From the NCBI GenBank assembly GCA_021234155.1, contig JAJEKV010000070.1:7307889-7371888 (forward strand): a DNA stretch of 64,000 nt, read 5' to 3'. The position numbers and the translations under genes were made by a program. Shown one piece after another: positions 21,118 through 30,599 of this stretch; within the stretch, counting starts at the first letter, position 1; every line of letters starts with the position of its first letter. This stretch comes from Isoetes taiwanensis (Eukaryota; Streptophyta; Lycopodiopsida; Isoetales; Isoetaceae). The notes beneath the pieces were generated by a model. It saw only the letters and a program-made list of their open reading frames with translations, ran no database searches and was not told the DNA's origin.

Positions 21118-21515
21118 TCAAAAGCAGCCGTGCCAATTCGCGCCTGGCGTGAATTCATGCTGCCAATTCGCGCCTGGCGTGTATTCGTCCGCGAATTGTC
21201 AGCATGAATACATGCCACGCGCGAATTGCCAATGTACTGCATTTTCATCAGGCGGACGAATACACGCCAGGCGCGAATTGGGAACGCACTGCATTCGCGC
21301 CTGGCGTGTATTCGTGATGAAAATGCAAAGACATTGGCGATTTCGCGTGGCGTATGGCGTGTATTCATGCGACAATTCAGCGGACGAATACGCCGGAGCG
21401 AATAAAGATGAATTCACGCCAGGCGCGAATTGCCAATGTACCGCCTGATCAAAATGCAGTACATTGGCAATTCGCGCGTGGCGTGTATTCATGTTGACAA
21501 TTCGCGGACACACGC
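21118..21515. repeat. Cluster of inverted and direct CGCGCCTGGCGTG repeats
   Basis: About ten copies of AATTCGCGCCTGGCGTGTATTC-like units (core CGCGCCTGGCG) in both orientations, separated by 15-30 bp. They pair into several hairpins, with ATGAATAC/GTATTCAT borders and a shared CATTTTCATCA spacer. The cluster lies in an intron of the reverse-strand gene. The same core recurs at 24515-24560 and 24720-24835. Confidence 0.75.
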
Positions 21516-21559
21516 TGGACCTAGTCTACTACTGTTATTGTTACTTGATATATCTGACT

Positions 21560-22096
21560 CTATTCCACCAAATATACTAACCTTTTATAAAGAAAGACTT
21601 CGCCCATTTCGTTCAGTGTTGCACTAATCTCTGCCAGGTCCTCTGCAGGGGTATGGGGGCTTAGAAACCGACACCTCCTGTGGTTGTAATGTAGCAGATA
21701 CATTGTTTGTCCGGTTTGCAAAGCCTGGTTGGATAGGGATCGTTGTGCCTCAATAGAATGATGTCCGTCAATAATAAGGAAGCATACATTAGGGTTCTCC
21801 ACTGTTAGCTCTTCTAGTGTTGTCCACTGGAGTGGAGCATCCTTTTTCATATCCCAAGGAAGCACGTCTGGCGGCATAGGAACTTGGCACGGATTCCTCA
21901 CCATCGCCCTCAATATTTCTCTTGCATGCTCAGGGTCATACCTCCTGCTAACAAGACTTGACTTATGTGATCTCACCAGACGGTCAACATGGATGGGATG
22001 TGTAAAAGATTGGCCAAGTGGGTAGTTGTCTGCATACTTGACTAGCCTACTCATTGCCTCCAGCTGCAATTTCTTTTCGGAGTCATTTTCTGCCAA
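21560..22096 (-). CDS. ParB/Srx-like domain exon
   Basis: 178 open codons in one frame. Residues about 35-125 read HPIHVDRLVRSHKSSLVSRR, a helix PEHAREILRAM, PPDVLPWD, and then CFLIIDGHHSIEAQRSL. The last piece matches the ParB/sulfiredoxin-fold box in which a strand leads into DGHHR/xxA (GxRR in classical ParB). The same fold acts as DNA-binding CTPase/nuclease in ParB and occurs fused to DNA methyltransferases in bacterial and phage genomes. Upstream on the minus strand lie exons at 22561-22229 and 22922-22554, and downstream the basic linker and methyltransferase-like exon. A ParB-like domain in a plant nuclear gene is unusual. The domain call rests on one motif and its context. Confidence 0.5.
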   Translation of the reverse strand: MAENDSEKKLQLEAMSRLVKYADNYPLGQSFTHPIHVDRLVRSHKSSLVSRRYDPEHAREILRAMVRNPCQVPMPPDVLPWDMKKDAPLQWTTLEELTVENPNVCFLIIDGHHSIEAQRSLSNQALQTGQTMYLLHYNHRRCRFLSPHTPAEDLAEISATLNEMGEVFLYKRLVYLVE

Positions 22097-22228
22097 AATG
22101 CCATCAATCTGTAAATGCAGCGGGGATGTCCTTTCCTAAGTCCAGCAATCTTCGTACATCCCTGATATCATTTTGATGCTTCATCTCCTCCAGGTAGTAA
22201 CTTGGAGAAGGTCCTCGCAAAGCTCTCC

Positions 22229-22925
22229 TCACTGCAGACACCCCTTCACTAATAGAAACTGGAGTGAGGGATTATTTTGAGGCCATCCGTACTTGAAACA
22301 TGACTCAGCACTCACGTCCTTCTTCATCAGACCATCTTTGAAAGCAATTGCCCTGGCATGTGTAAATCTGACGAGATCTTTCTTGTGGTTCTTCACAACC
22401 TCCACTAGGAGTTGACAACATATGTCATCCTGCTCCTCACAAGTGATAAGAATACCTTGTTTCTTCATAAGATCGGTCTCCTTCTTTCTGGAGTGTAATA
22501 CAAGATCCACCTTACCATTTGTTTTGCCTACATCAACATACCACTCCGCACTGTCATCCATCTTCTCCTCGGGGCATGGAGGATGCGTAATGCGCTTTCG
22601 ATAATGGATCCGCTATCATCCATCGACAATGCATATCATTGGGCTTTCCCTTCTTCTGCGAGCTGGAGCTCGCTGGAGTATCTTCCGAGCCTCTTGCTTT
22701 CTTAGGAGGAGGTGTAGGAGCTACCAATCGGTTGTTTCTCTTCTTCCCTGCAAACGGATGCAATACACGCTTAGCGCGATTTCGGGTGGTCATCAATTCC
22801 GGCCAGGCTAAAGCACAGAATGGCATACAGTCCCCAATTACGAGACATGTACTCATAAAGGCGTGCCAATTATAAAGATCTTGAAGCCAAGGCGATCCAA
22901 CGGGCCAACTAAACACGGTCATACT
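22229..22925 (-). CDS. N-terminal exons of the ParB-like locus
   Basis: Two minus-strand frames. 22922-22554 begins after an AG (TAAAGTAG) and reads VFSWPVGSPWLQDLYNWHAF, then a basic Pro-rich stretch with a likely nuclear signal (KKRNNRLVAPTPPPKKARG). 22561-22229 reads AEWYVDVGKTNGKVDLVLH and CCQLLVEVVKNHKKDLVRF. They overlap in different frames near 22555, so a 1-base indel or a short intron is needed. No named domain; the basic segment suggests a nuclear protein. Confidence 0.4.
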
Positions 22926-23194
22926 ACTTTACAAATTATAGACGTAACAGGTTAATCACGAAGCGGGACAATTTAACATTGGGAAGGACATTTATTATGC
23001 GGATGCAAATAAAAGTCACGGAAAATGAGCAGCTAAAGAAATGATAGGCAGGAGTGTCGCTAGAACTATAGAAATTTAAGTCACTGCTACAGAAATAATA
23101 GACAGGAGTATAGGAAGAAGATACAGAGCAAATACAGTAAATACAGAGCAATAAACAATGAATGAATAACACACAGAATGATGACAATACTGAC

Positions 23195-23254
23195 CTTGAG
23201 CATCTTCTCAGCGCCCGCCTCGAGTTTGGAGCAAAGACGACCTTTGGGCGGCAT
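23195..23254 (-). CDS. First exon of the ParB-like locus (20 codons)
   Basis: ATG at 23254-23252 opens MPPKGRLCSKLEAGAEKMLK and ends exactly at AAG|GTCAGT, a good splice donor. A TATA box lies about 95 bp upstream. Phase into the next exon cannot be resolved because the following acceptor frame has a stop. I chose this start because it combines TATA, ATG, short basic N-terminus and donor. Confidence 0.5.
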
Positions 23255-23349
23255 CTTCGCGATGATCTTTTTTCCCGGAGTTCTGGCGCCTCGGAGTTCT
23301 TAAGCCGCCCTGAGCAAGTCGACAATAAAACCAAGAAATGGAATTCAAA

Positions 23350-23360
23350 ACTTATATAGA
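23350..23360 (-). promoter_or_regulatory. TATA box of the reverse-strand ParB-like locus
   Basis: Minus strand reads TCTATATAAG, a standard plant TATA box, 95-105 bp before the candidate ATG at 23254 and just inside the set of 54 bp repeats. Confidence 0.55.
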
Positions 23361-23406
23361 TTTCCATAAAGGCGATTAGGTCGGCTTCGATCGACGGGTT
23401 TCATTC

Positions 23407-23540
23407 GGATCGACTTTTCATCGACGGTCCGATAGAAGCGGCGGTTATTAAAATTTCAGCGGATCGACTTTTAATCGACGGTCCGATAGAAGGGAGCGGA
23501 TATTTAAATTTCGCGGATCGACTTTTAATCGACGGTTAGC
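23407..23540. repeat. Three tandem 54 bp promoter-proximal repeats
   Basis: GGATCGACTTTTAATCGACG starts at 23407 (one mismatch, TTTTCA), 23461 and 23515, exactly 54 bp apart. Each copy contains the near-palindrome TCGACTTTTAATCGA; the first two continue GGTCCGATAGAAG, the third diverges after CGACGGTTAG. They lie between divergently oriented genes, where operator-like sites would be expected. Confidence 0.8.
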
Positions 23541-23797
23541 AATCTTAACGATTGGACCTAATGGGCCGGGACGCGATCATACGAAAGCGATAAATGGCTC
23601 TACCGCCGTATTGTCAAATCCCATAATTAGATTTTTACTCGGCGGCTAGAAAAGCAAGTACAATTAACGGATAATTTGAAACTACCACCTAATCTTGCCG
23701 CCGACCTTTCTTGTCATTCGAACTTCGAAAGAACTTGGAAGAACGGGGAAGAACTTCGAAAAGAAACCCGAAGCGGGGGAAGAAGCCTACCGGCGAT

Positions 23798-24162
23798 GTC
23801 GGCGCCTTCATGTAAGTTCATCTACTCTTCCAGAACCCAAGCTCCAAATTAATCCCATGATCTTGCGACATTGAACGGCGTTGGAGAAGAATGCTACATC
23901 GATTTAAATTTAATTTGAAGAGGAGGGTGGGAAATTGCAAGATAGAATCGGTCGATCAGGAAGCAACCGCCATGGAGTTCCTCTTGGAAATGATCATGTG
24001 AAGATTCTAGTAACCAGTTGCCATTTCAACGACGAAGCATTACCCAGAAGGCATCCTGATGGAGACACAGTGGGTGAAAGCAACGGAACCTTTGTTGCAT
24101 GGCCAGTTATTCGCTTAAAGAAGGTGAGTTTCATTTTCTTGGAGGACATACAGTTTGATTGA
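23798..24162 (+). CDS. Divergent gene 5' exons resembling an En/Spm-associated plant protein
   Basis: An ATG at 23798 gives a tiny exon (MSAPS) to a GTAAGT donor. A second exon reads GNDHVKILVTSCHFNDEALP, DGDTVGESNGTFVAWPVIRL and ends KK|GTGAGT at about 24123. The ALP...VG(E)xxGTFVAWP pattern is what I recall from Ptta/En/Spm-type proteins of CACTA elements. Downstream exons are not recognisable, so the gene is partial or decayed. It is transcribed away from the ParB-like locus across the 54 bp repeats. Confidence 0.4.
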
Positions 24163-24514
24163 GTGCTCATACTAAAATGCACAAGCTGATTCTTTAAAAA
24201 ACCTGCATTCTTTACATTGTTTTAATTACATCTGTGTGTTATTCATCTATGTGTTATTCATCTGTGTGTTGTTCCTCAGTAGTCTCTAATGCTGGCACAG
24301 TAGTCTCAAATGCTGTTGAAAAAAGATAAACTGGCATACAAGATTCTGGCAACTAAGATGGTGCAGCTATTGGGATATTACCCAAAATGGCTTCGAGGTC
24401 TGCAACTCTAATTATCAGCTTAGCATTCTCCATTTCAAGCCCCTAAATAGCACGACACTACTCATTGAATAAGCTTATGCTTGTAGCCTATGCTGGCACA
24501 GGAGGAACTTCAGT

Positions 24515-24575
24515 TGAATACGCGCCATGCGTATGTTCAGTTGAATACGCGCCAGGCGCGAATTCATTGAAAAAC
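24515..24575. repeat. Second cluster of CGCGCC(T/A)GGCGCG motifs
   Basis: TTGAATACGCGCCATGCG at 24514 and TTGAATACGCGCCAGGCGCG at 24539 are direct copies of the motif found in the 21.1-21.5 kb cluster. They are separated by about 25 bp and lie just left of the foldback at 24.7-24.9 kb. Confidence 0.65.
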
Positions 24576-24691
24576 AAATTAGTGATTTCGCGCCATGAGC
24601 TAATACCATTCACTTGTAACTTAAATGCAATGCGTGTATCCTGTATTGTACTTTAAAGCAGTGTAATTTCTTCAGAAGTTGTACTGTAATT

Positions 24692-24917
24692 TTTAAATTC
24701 GAGAGAGCTGAAGTGAAATCACGCCGGGCGCGAAATATGTTTGTGTGCAAAATGTTTATATTGTGCAGGTCCAATACACGCCTGGCATGAACTGCATAAA
24801 GCTAATTATCGTATGCAATTCGCCGCGCGTGTATTGGACCGCTTGACAATTTAAACATTTTGCACACAAACATATTTCGCTACCGGGCGTGATCTCACTT
24901 CGACTCTCTCAAAATTA
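24692..24917. repeat. Long foldback (about 110 bp arms)
   Basis: The left arm (from TTTTAAATTCGAGAGAGC) and the reverse complement of the right arm (ending CTCTCAAAATTAAG) match at roughly nine of ten positions. The match runs through CACGCC(G)GG...CGAAATATG, TTTGTGTGCAAAATGTTTA and GGTCCAATACACGC. Only a short loop separates them. It can be a small foldback transposon (MITE) or a hairpin-RNA source. No protein-coding frame crosses it. Confidence 0.8.
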
Positions 24918-24919
24918 AG

Positions 24920-25196
24920 AATGAAAGAGCGTAATTCAAAAAACACTCAAGAAATTACAGTTATGCTTTCAAGTTAGAGTTGACACTAAGGAAACATATT
25001 GCAGTCATTAGTCCTTGTATTGCCATTAAAAATTTTTACATAAGGCCTTTTATTAGAGTTGCCGAATTCAAAAGCGACTTCAAGAGAAATTACGTTCGCT
25101 TTTCAAGTTGAGTAGAAACTAAAGAAACATATTGCGGTCCAAAATCCTTGTATTGCCATTGAAAAATTTTACATAAGGCCTTTTATTAGAGTTGCC
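24920..25196 (+). repeat. Two direct copies of a roughly 135 bp unit
   Basis: 24920-25063 and 25064-25196 share AAACATATTGC(A/G)GTC, CCTTGTATTGCCATT and TACATAAGGCCTTTTATTAG, ending identically at AGAGTTGCC. The repeat follows immediately after the foldback. Confidence 0.75.
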
Positions 25197-25460
25197 CAGC
25201 TCTGTGTTACAAAATTACAGAAGTTCTAGGCAGTTTAAGGAGATGCCTAGCTCCATTCATAATCCTCATTTGAGGCCTTTTTGGAGATGCCCGGCTCGCT
25301 CGCGAACCAAAACTAAAAAACTAAAAAAAAAAAAAAATCAGCCCTCTACCTCCTCCTCTTCTTCCTCCTCCTCTTCTTCTTCCTCGAGCTTTCCGCCATC
25401 TTCGTCGGGGATGTCTTGGCAAACATCTTAGGTCTTGGGAGGAGGAGAGGGCGCCCATAA

Positions 25461-25805
25461 TCATTTTTTTTTTTCTTCTTCTAATTCTTCCCGCCATTCT
25501 TCATCTGCTTCCTCCATTTCTTCTTCTTTCTCAATCTCGTTCTCCATCTCCTCATCTGAATCAAAGGGAGTATGGGGGGACTCGGGGCTGCTGGTGCTGG
25601 TGCTCAGATAATCTTTTCCCGGGCGAAGCTTGCCCTGAAGAAATAACTCCTCGCAATTATCCGGATTTGTGGTGCGGAGAGCAGCCCTGGCGGCATCCGC
25701 GGGAGGGGGGGAATGGATTTTTATCAATTTTTTATCGCCGCCTCTTGAGGCTCTGAGTCCAGTGAGGAAGGATGGAGCGGGACGAGCGGGATTCTTCTTC
25801 ACCAT
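25461..25805 (-). CDS. Acidic low-complexity protein, unrecognised
   Basis: ATG at 25805-25803, 114 codons. The N-terminus is basic/Pro-rich (MVKKNPARPAPSF), followed by a short stretch with no known motif (NCEELFLQGKLRPGKDYLS) and a strongly acidic Glu-rich C-terminus (residues about 80-114). The stop lies in an A-run where an indel would extend the frame into further low complexity. On the opposite strand the same region encodes poly-Ser and is not a better candidate. It could be the first exon of a chromatin-type protein or part of a transposon; I cannot name it. Confidence 0.35.
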   Translation of the reverse strand: MVKKNPARPAPSFLTGLRASRGGDKKLIKIHSPPPADAARAALRTTNPDNCEELFLQGKLRPGKDYLSTSTSSPESPHTPFDSDEEMENEIEKEEEMEEADEEWREELEEEKKK

Positions 25806-25809
25806 GGTA

Positions 25810-26450
25810 AGGAAGGAAGGAAGAAAGGATTGGCGCTAGAAGGAAGAAAGGATTGGCGGTTGAAAGAATGGAGGGTTTCATGCATGCAAGGTTTCTTATA
25901 GGCGCGGTTGTAATTATGATTCCATCACATCATACAAGATTTATATCCTATACGAATTAGCTATCATTACTTCTATTGAATTAATTACGCCCTAGGTTAT
26001 CATTAATTCTCTATAGAATTACCCACATGTCAGCTATACTTAAAACCTATGTTTTCATTAATTTTGTATAATTACCTAGACCCCAGCTATACTTACAACC
26101 AACTTTGGCCCATCTAGATTTACGACCTATACTTACCTCATTAGTATTACTAGCATACACCCTATGTTACCATTAATTTTGCAATAATTACCTACACCTG
26201 AGCTATCCTATTTTTGGCTGCACTTACAACATATATTTGTCCATTTAATGGTTTTTTTGGTATTTCTTAAAGTTCCCTTTAATCGGTTCTCAAAATTACT
26301 TTGTCCTTTTTTCGAACTAATATTAAGACATTTCACTTTATATAGGTGAAGCGTGTGGATCCTAAAAAGGGTAAAAATGTAATGCCTATCCCCCCAACAT
26401 GTTTCAACATTGTTACCACATGTTCTTATCACATTGTTACCCCATTGTAA
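25810..26450. other. AT-rich intergenic sequence with weak internal repetition
   Basis: Imperfect copies of ACCTATGTT(A/T)(C/T)CATTAATTTTG with TAATTACCTA(C/G)A recur at about 85 bp spacing between 25950 and 26200. No gene evidence. Confidence 0.4.
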
Positions 26451-26453
26451 ACA

Positions 26454-29336
26454 TTGTTCTTGTATGTCAATGCTGTGGACCACCCAAAGGGTGTTGAGGC
26501 TGAGACTACTAAGCAAATTGTCCTCTACAGTAGGTTGGATTGGAAGAATAAGAAGGTGAAAGTGAAGCACCAATGCAATAAGGAGCTAGTAGGTGAAGGA
26601 ACTATCATACTAGCTGATCCTATCCAGTACATCCAATGATGAAAGGTTAGAGAGGATAAAGTGGGTGTGGCCATAACAAGTTTAGAGGAAAAATGGAAGG
26701 AAAAAGGATCAAATCACCCGGGATTGCAACCGCTTGTATTAAATAATTGAGGTTCCATGCATCATGCCATGGCCTATAGCCCGCATTGAGTTTATAGGAG
26801 AATTCCTTTTACGAGAGCCGGAGGTTGTGGATGACACTGATTTTCTTAATGCACCTCCAATAGCTGTCAGGACCACATTTTCAAAGAAGAGGGCACACTC
26901 AGTGGTGAAACATTATCCTAGCAAGAGGTCCAAGTCAAGTAGTGATTGTTCACGTGAAGCCTCGACTAAGGTAAGGGGAATGGAATGTTGTTGGGCTAAT
27001 TGTGTTCAGAAGTTTGAAATTGATGAATTGGTGGAAGCAAGAGCCACCTTCCAAGAGTATACTTGTGATGAGAGGAGGACTTACATGTACTCCATTCATG
27101 AGCTTGCACTGCAAGATGAAAAATTTCCAAAGAAAAAAAAAAATACCCAATCGCTAGGGACATGGATATGTAAAGTTGCATGGATACATATTCATGGCAT
27201 TCCAATTTCATCTTGGCAAAATTGGCAAGCAAGTCATGCAAAGGGGAGTAAAATTGCATTACATGGAAATAATGGCATGTTGAGGCCAACTTCTAGGATC
27301 CTGGCTGCTAGGGAGGTTTTTGAAAAATATGTTGAATTCAATGCTGAGAATATGCCACATAAAAGTAGGAAAGATCAACAGGGAAAAATAGTTGTCGAGA
27401 AGAGATTGCCATCCCATTGTACCCAGAAGAGCATATTGGAGGAAGTGAATGCTTTGCTTCGAGAACTACAGGTACCTGCAATATCTCAACCCGGCCTTCA
27501 AGAGACTATGGAGCAAGCACTTCAAGCATGTCACTATAGACACTTCGAACAACTTTGCAAAGTGCAACTTGTGTGCTAAGTTGAAAGAGATTCTTGATAA
27601 GACCAAGCAACCAAGCCAAAGGGCTAAGATAAGGGAGCAAATGAAAGATCACATGACAGACCAACTATCATGTAGATCCACTTATTGGATGTGGAGAACA
27701 TTATCATGTTTGGAACCCAATAACTATGTTTGTATTATACATGACAAGATGGATCAATCGAAGACTTGTTTGCCACAGTATAGTTACATACCCAAGCAAA
27801 TCAATAGAGCTTATCCTTTGCAAGTCTCTCTGACAGGTGCAATAGTGCATGGCTCGGTGCCAATTTATTATGGCCATTTTAGTTTGCAATTGTGGAGTGA
27901 TGGTCCTGATTTTCATATTGGAAGTGTGATGAGGTGCTTGAGGAACTATGAGAGTGGTTATTCTGGTGACCTCCACAACCCTGGAGGTGGTAGCCAACCA
28001 CTCTTCAGTGCATTGTTGGATAGAAAGCCTAATAATTTAGAGAAGTTTACTAAGGCAAGGTTTAGGAAGTCAGGTGCTTCTGAACATGTTGGAGCCTCAA
28101 GTTCACGTCCCCAACCTCGAGATCTACCACCAAGGTTCCTCCTCCACCTTGACAATTGTGCTGGACAGAATAAAAACAGGTATATGTTCTCATTCCTATC
28201 TTATCTAACATCCGTGGGTGTCTTTGAAAGAGTTAATTTAGGGTTCTTAATGCCTGGACATACTCATGAGGATGTGGATGCATTGTTTGGGAAGTATAGT
28301 GCGCAGTTGAAATCTCAAACTGTGACCAATCTTCCTAGACTAATGGAAGTTCTTAGTGAATGCATTTCACCTTCTCCTATAGGGTTGATCATACAAGAGG
28401 TGCCTGATTGGAAGAATTTTATCGAAGGTTATGCTCTTGATATGGAAGGTCAATCTAGACCTCTTCAGTACACTTTCTGGGTCATGGGAAATAAGCCAAT
28501 CATGCAATAGAGGATGAGACCTTCAGATGATAAATGGAGGCCAGATGAGGGAGTACCTATATGGCACAAAGATGAAAGTGGTAAACCTAAGATTCCAAGG
28601 GGTCAACCAAAAGCTCTTAAGCCTTTTCCAGAGGTGGATTCATTGCAAAGCACATTGGACGGCATTTCTGAATATATCAAGTATTGAAAAAATAACCCCG
28701 ATGATACCAACCTTGCATTGATGGATTATTGGACACAGGTACATGGATTATTGGGACAAGTAGACACATCCTCTGATGAACTCAAAGATGGATGGCTACC
28801 TAAGACTAGGTGGAGAGACTTGATAACACCTGAGGAAGCTGATGATGTGGTTAGTAGTATTCGCAAGTCCATGGCTCCTCCAATTTCTTGAAAAACACTA
28901 TGTTGGTCCTAGGAAAGGAAGGCCTAAATATCTCGGGCTAGAGGATTATGATCCCAAAGATGACTTGCTTTGCCATCAATTTGCACTTATAGTACCGAGA
29001 GAAAAAAAGAGATATACCCCTGCGGTGGATGGGTTACACCATCTCGAGAGGTTTGCAAAGAAGTAGGTGACCGCAATGTGAACAAAGTTCGTGGTGGAGT
29101 GGTGGTGTCCAAAGGCACCGCTTAAATGCAAAATGGGAGAGGAAGAAAGGTATAGAGACTGTTGGACAAAGAGATGGAAGAGAAACCCTATTGAAGGGGA
29201 TGATTGGGTTGAGTTAGATACTATTTTGTCTTCATGGACCCCAAAGGTCATCCCAGGCAAGACTGCTAGGGTTACAATACCTGTGGAAGTGAGGAAGAAA
29301 GATATGATATCTCTAGGGGTCACTTCTGAGAAGTAA
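26454..29336 (+). pseudogene. Decayed DDE-type transposase of the DUF7869-like class
   Basis: The frame at 26764-27470 continues, after a 1-base shift, in 27473-28510. The second part holds CIIHDKMDQSKTCLPQY, LLHLDNCAGQNKNRYMF and LGFLMPGHTHEDVDALFGKY. These are the D...D(N)...(H)xxED blocks of a large plant/oomycete transposase-like family annotated as DUF7869, with an RNase-H-like fold. The zinc-type CNLCAKL motif precedes them. Downstream the same frame continues through TAG (28508-28510) and TGA (28684-28686), then shifts near 28870 and again near 29060, so the copy is dead. An upstream ORF (26454-26639, KGVEAETTKQIVLYSRLDW) may be an earlier exon. Neither ends nor target duplications were identified. 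Confidence 0.6.
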
Positions 29337-29666
29337 TTGGCAATATGTAACTCGACATGCATATGTGAAATATTTTTTATTTTTAATGCAATCATGTTGT
29401 GCTGTTATAAAAAAAAGTCACATTCTCGATGCAAATTTACTAACCCGGGAAAAAGTTGCAGTGCCAAAATGGTCCAAAATCCTGACATAAATCCAATTTA
29501 AATGAATGATGGTTTTCAATGAATATGGTTTCAATGAATAAAATTGAAGACAATGACCTATGGATCTCAGATAACTTGTGCCGTATAAAGGACTCCGAGA
29601 CATCCCCATGTATTTTCTTAACCTCACGGCATTTAAGTATGAGATACAAACACTTTTAATAATTAA

Positions 29667-29896
29667 GTACAAAGAGATAGATAGATAGTATTTTAACGTC
29701 ACGCCACTAGGCAGCATCCAACTGGACATGTGACCACACACCACACTACATTGCTTAGTGGGGCCCTGCCCCCAACCACTTTACATTGCCTCTGTGGGTT
29801 TTGACACCCAACAGTTCAGAGTGCGATTCTGGGCAGTCTCGAACTCGAGACCTATAGTTGCAAGAACTAGTGTGTTACCACTAGACTAGTGTGTAA
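29667..29896 (-). mobile_element. tRNA-derived SINE
   Basis: Reading the minus strand, TAGTCTAGTGGTAACACACT gives an A-box-like sequence. About 35 bp later GGTCTCGAGTTCGAGACTG gives a B box (GTTCGAGAC). The roughly 150 bp body has no ORF, and the 3' end is a (CTAT)n tail at 29672-29690. Promoter head, non-coding body and simple tail together are typical of plant SINEs. Target duplications could not be confirmed. Confidence 0.65.
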
Positions 29897-29929
29897 GAAA
29901 AGTTGAGTAAAGCATTTCACCAGCTCAAT

Positions 29930-30594
29930 GTGCTCAGGATCTTGCTCTTTCATTTTCTTGTGAGGTGATCATGTGCTATATTTTTTATAGTCCTGCGTAA
30001 GGCCCTATCTCTTGGTCCAAACTTTGGCTTGCCCGTCCTTATCACCAAAGCAGGTACATCTGGTGAGCTCTCTAATATCCTACAGCCTGCAGGATACTTA
30101 AATATCCCCACCTGCAAGTCAAACATATTAGTTTATTATTTTAAATTATTATGGAATTGTGAAAAATAGTTACATGCACTTCTCCAAAGTCTACAGGTGA
30201 TATACCCCTACCTCGTCCCCCACGTCCACGTCCACGTCCACACACATGCCCACGCCCTGCAACATATAGCAAAATATGTATATAGCATATTCTAAAAGAA
30301 ACACGGTTGAAATTTATACCTATAATTGACTCATGTGGAGTTGGAGCTGTAGGTGTCAGTGTAGGTGGTGCAGGTGTGTGCAGGTGGAGGTAGAGAAGGC
30401 AAGGGTGATCGATATGCAGTAGCAGCAGTGGCCTCCCACTCCCGCATCCGTCGATCAAAGGTTGTATTGACTCTGGCCTCATTAATAGTCTTTTGAGGAT
30501 TTTGGGCCCATTCACGAAACCTTTGTGCGGGATCACCACCAGTACCATATAGATCCCGCAATATCAAGATTGCTTGGTGCAAAGGATCATCCAA
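29930..30594 (-). CDS. Possible small multi-exon gene with RG-rich segment
   Basis: A minus-strand ATG at 30594 opens MDDPLHQAILILRDLYGTGG, a Trp/Arg-rich helix (FREWAQNPQKTINEARV...MREWEATAA) and a Pro-rich end. About 30258-30165 adds an RGRGRGGRGRG run, followed after a CAG acceptor at 30112 by VGIFKYPAGCRILESSPDV. The pieces have consistent splice-like borders but no recognised domain. An RG box usually marks nucleic-acid binding. It could belong to the neighbouring transposon relic. Confidence 0.3.
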
Positions 30595-30599
30595 GTTAT

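Noticed and set aside
22936-23367. 143-codon minus ORF over the first exon and intron of the ParB-like locus
   Set aside because: It runs through the predicted splice donor at 23194 in another frame, is Ser/Cys/Phe-rich and has no recognisable feature.
25192-25431. Poly-serine ORF on the plus strand
   Set aside because: It is the complement of the Glu-rich stretch and a TCC/TTC microsatellite; the minus-strand frame with its ATG is the better candidate.
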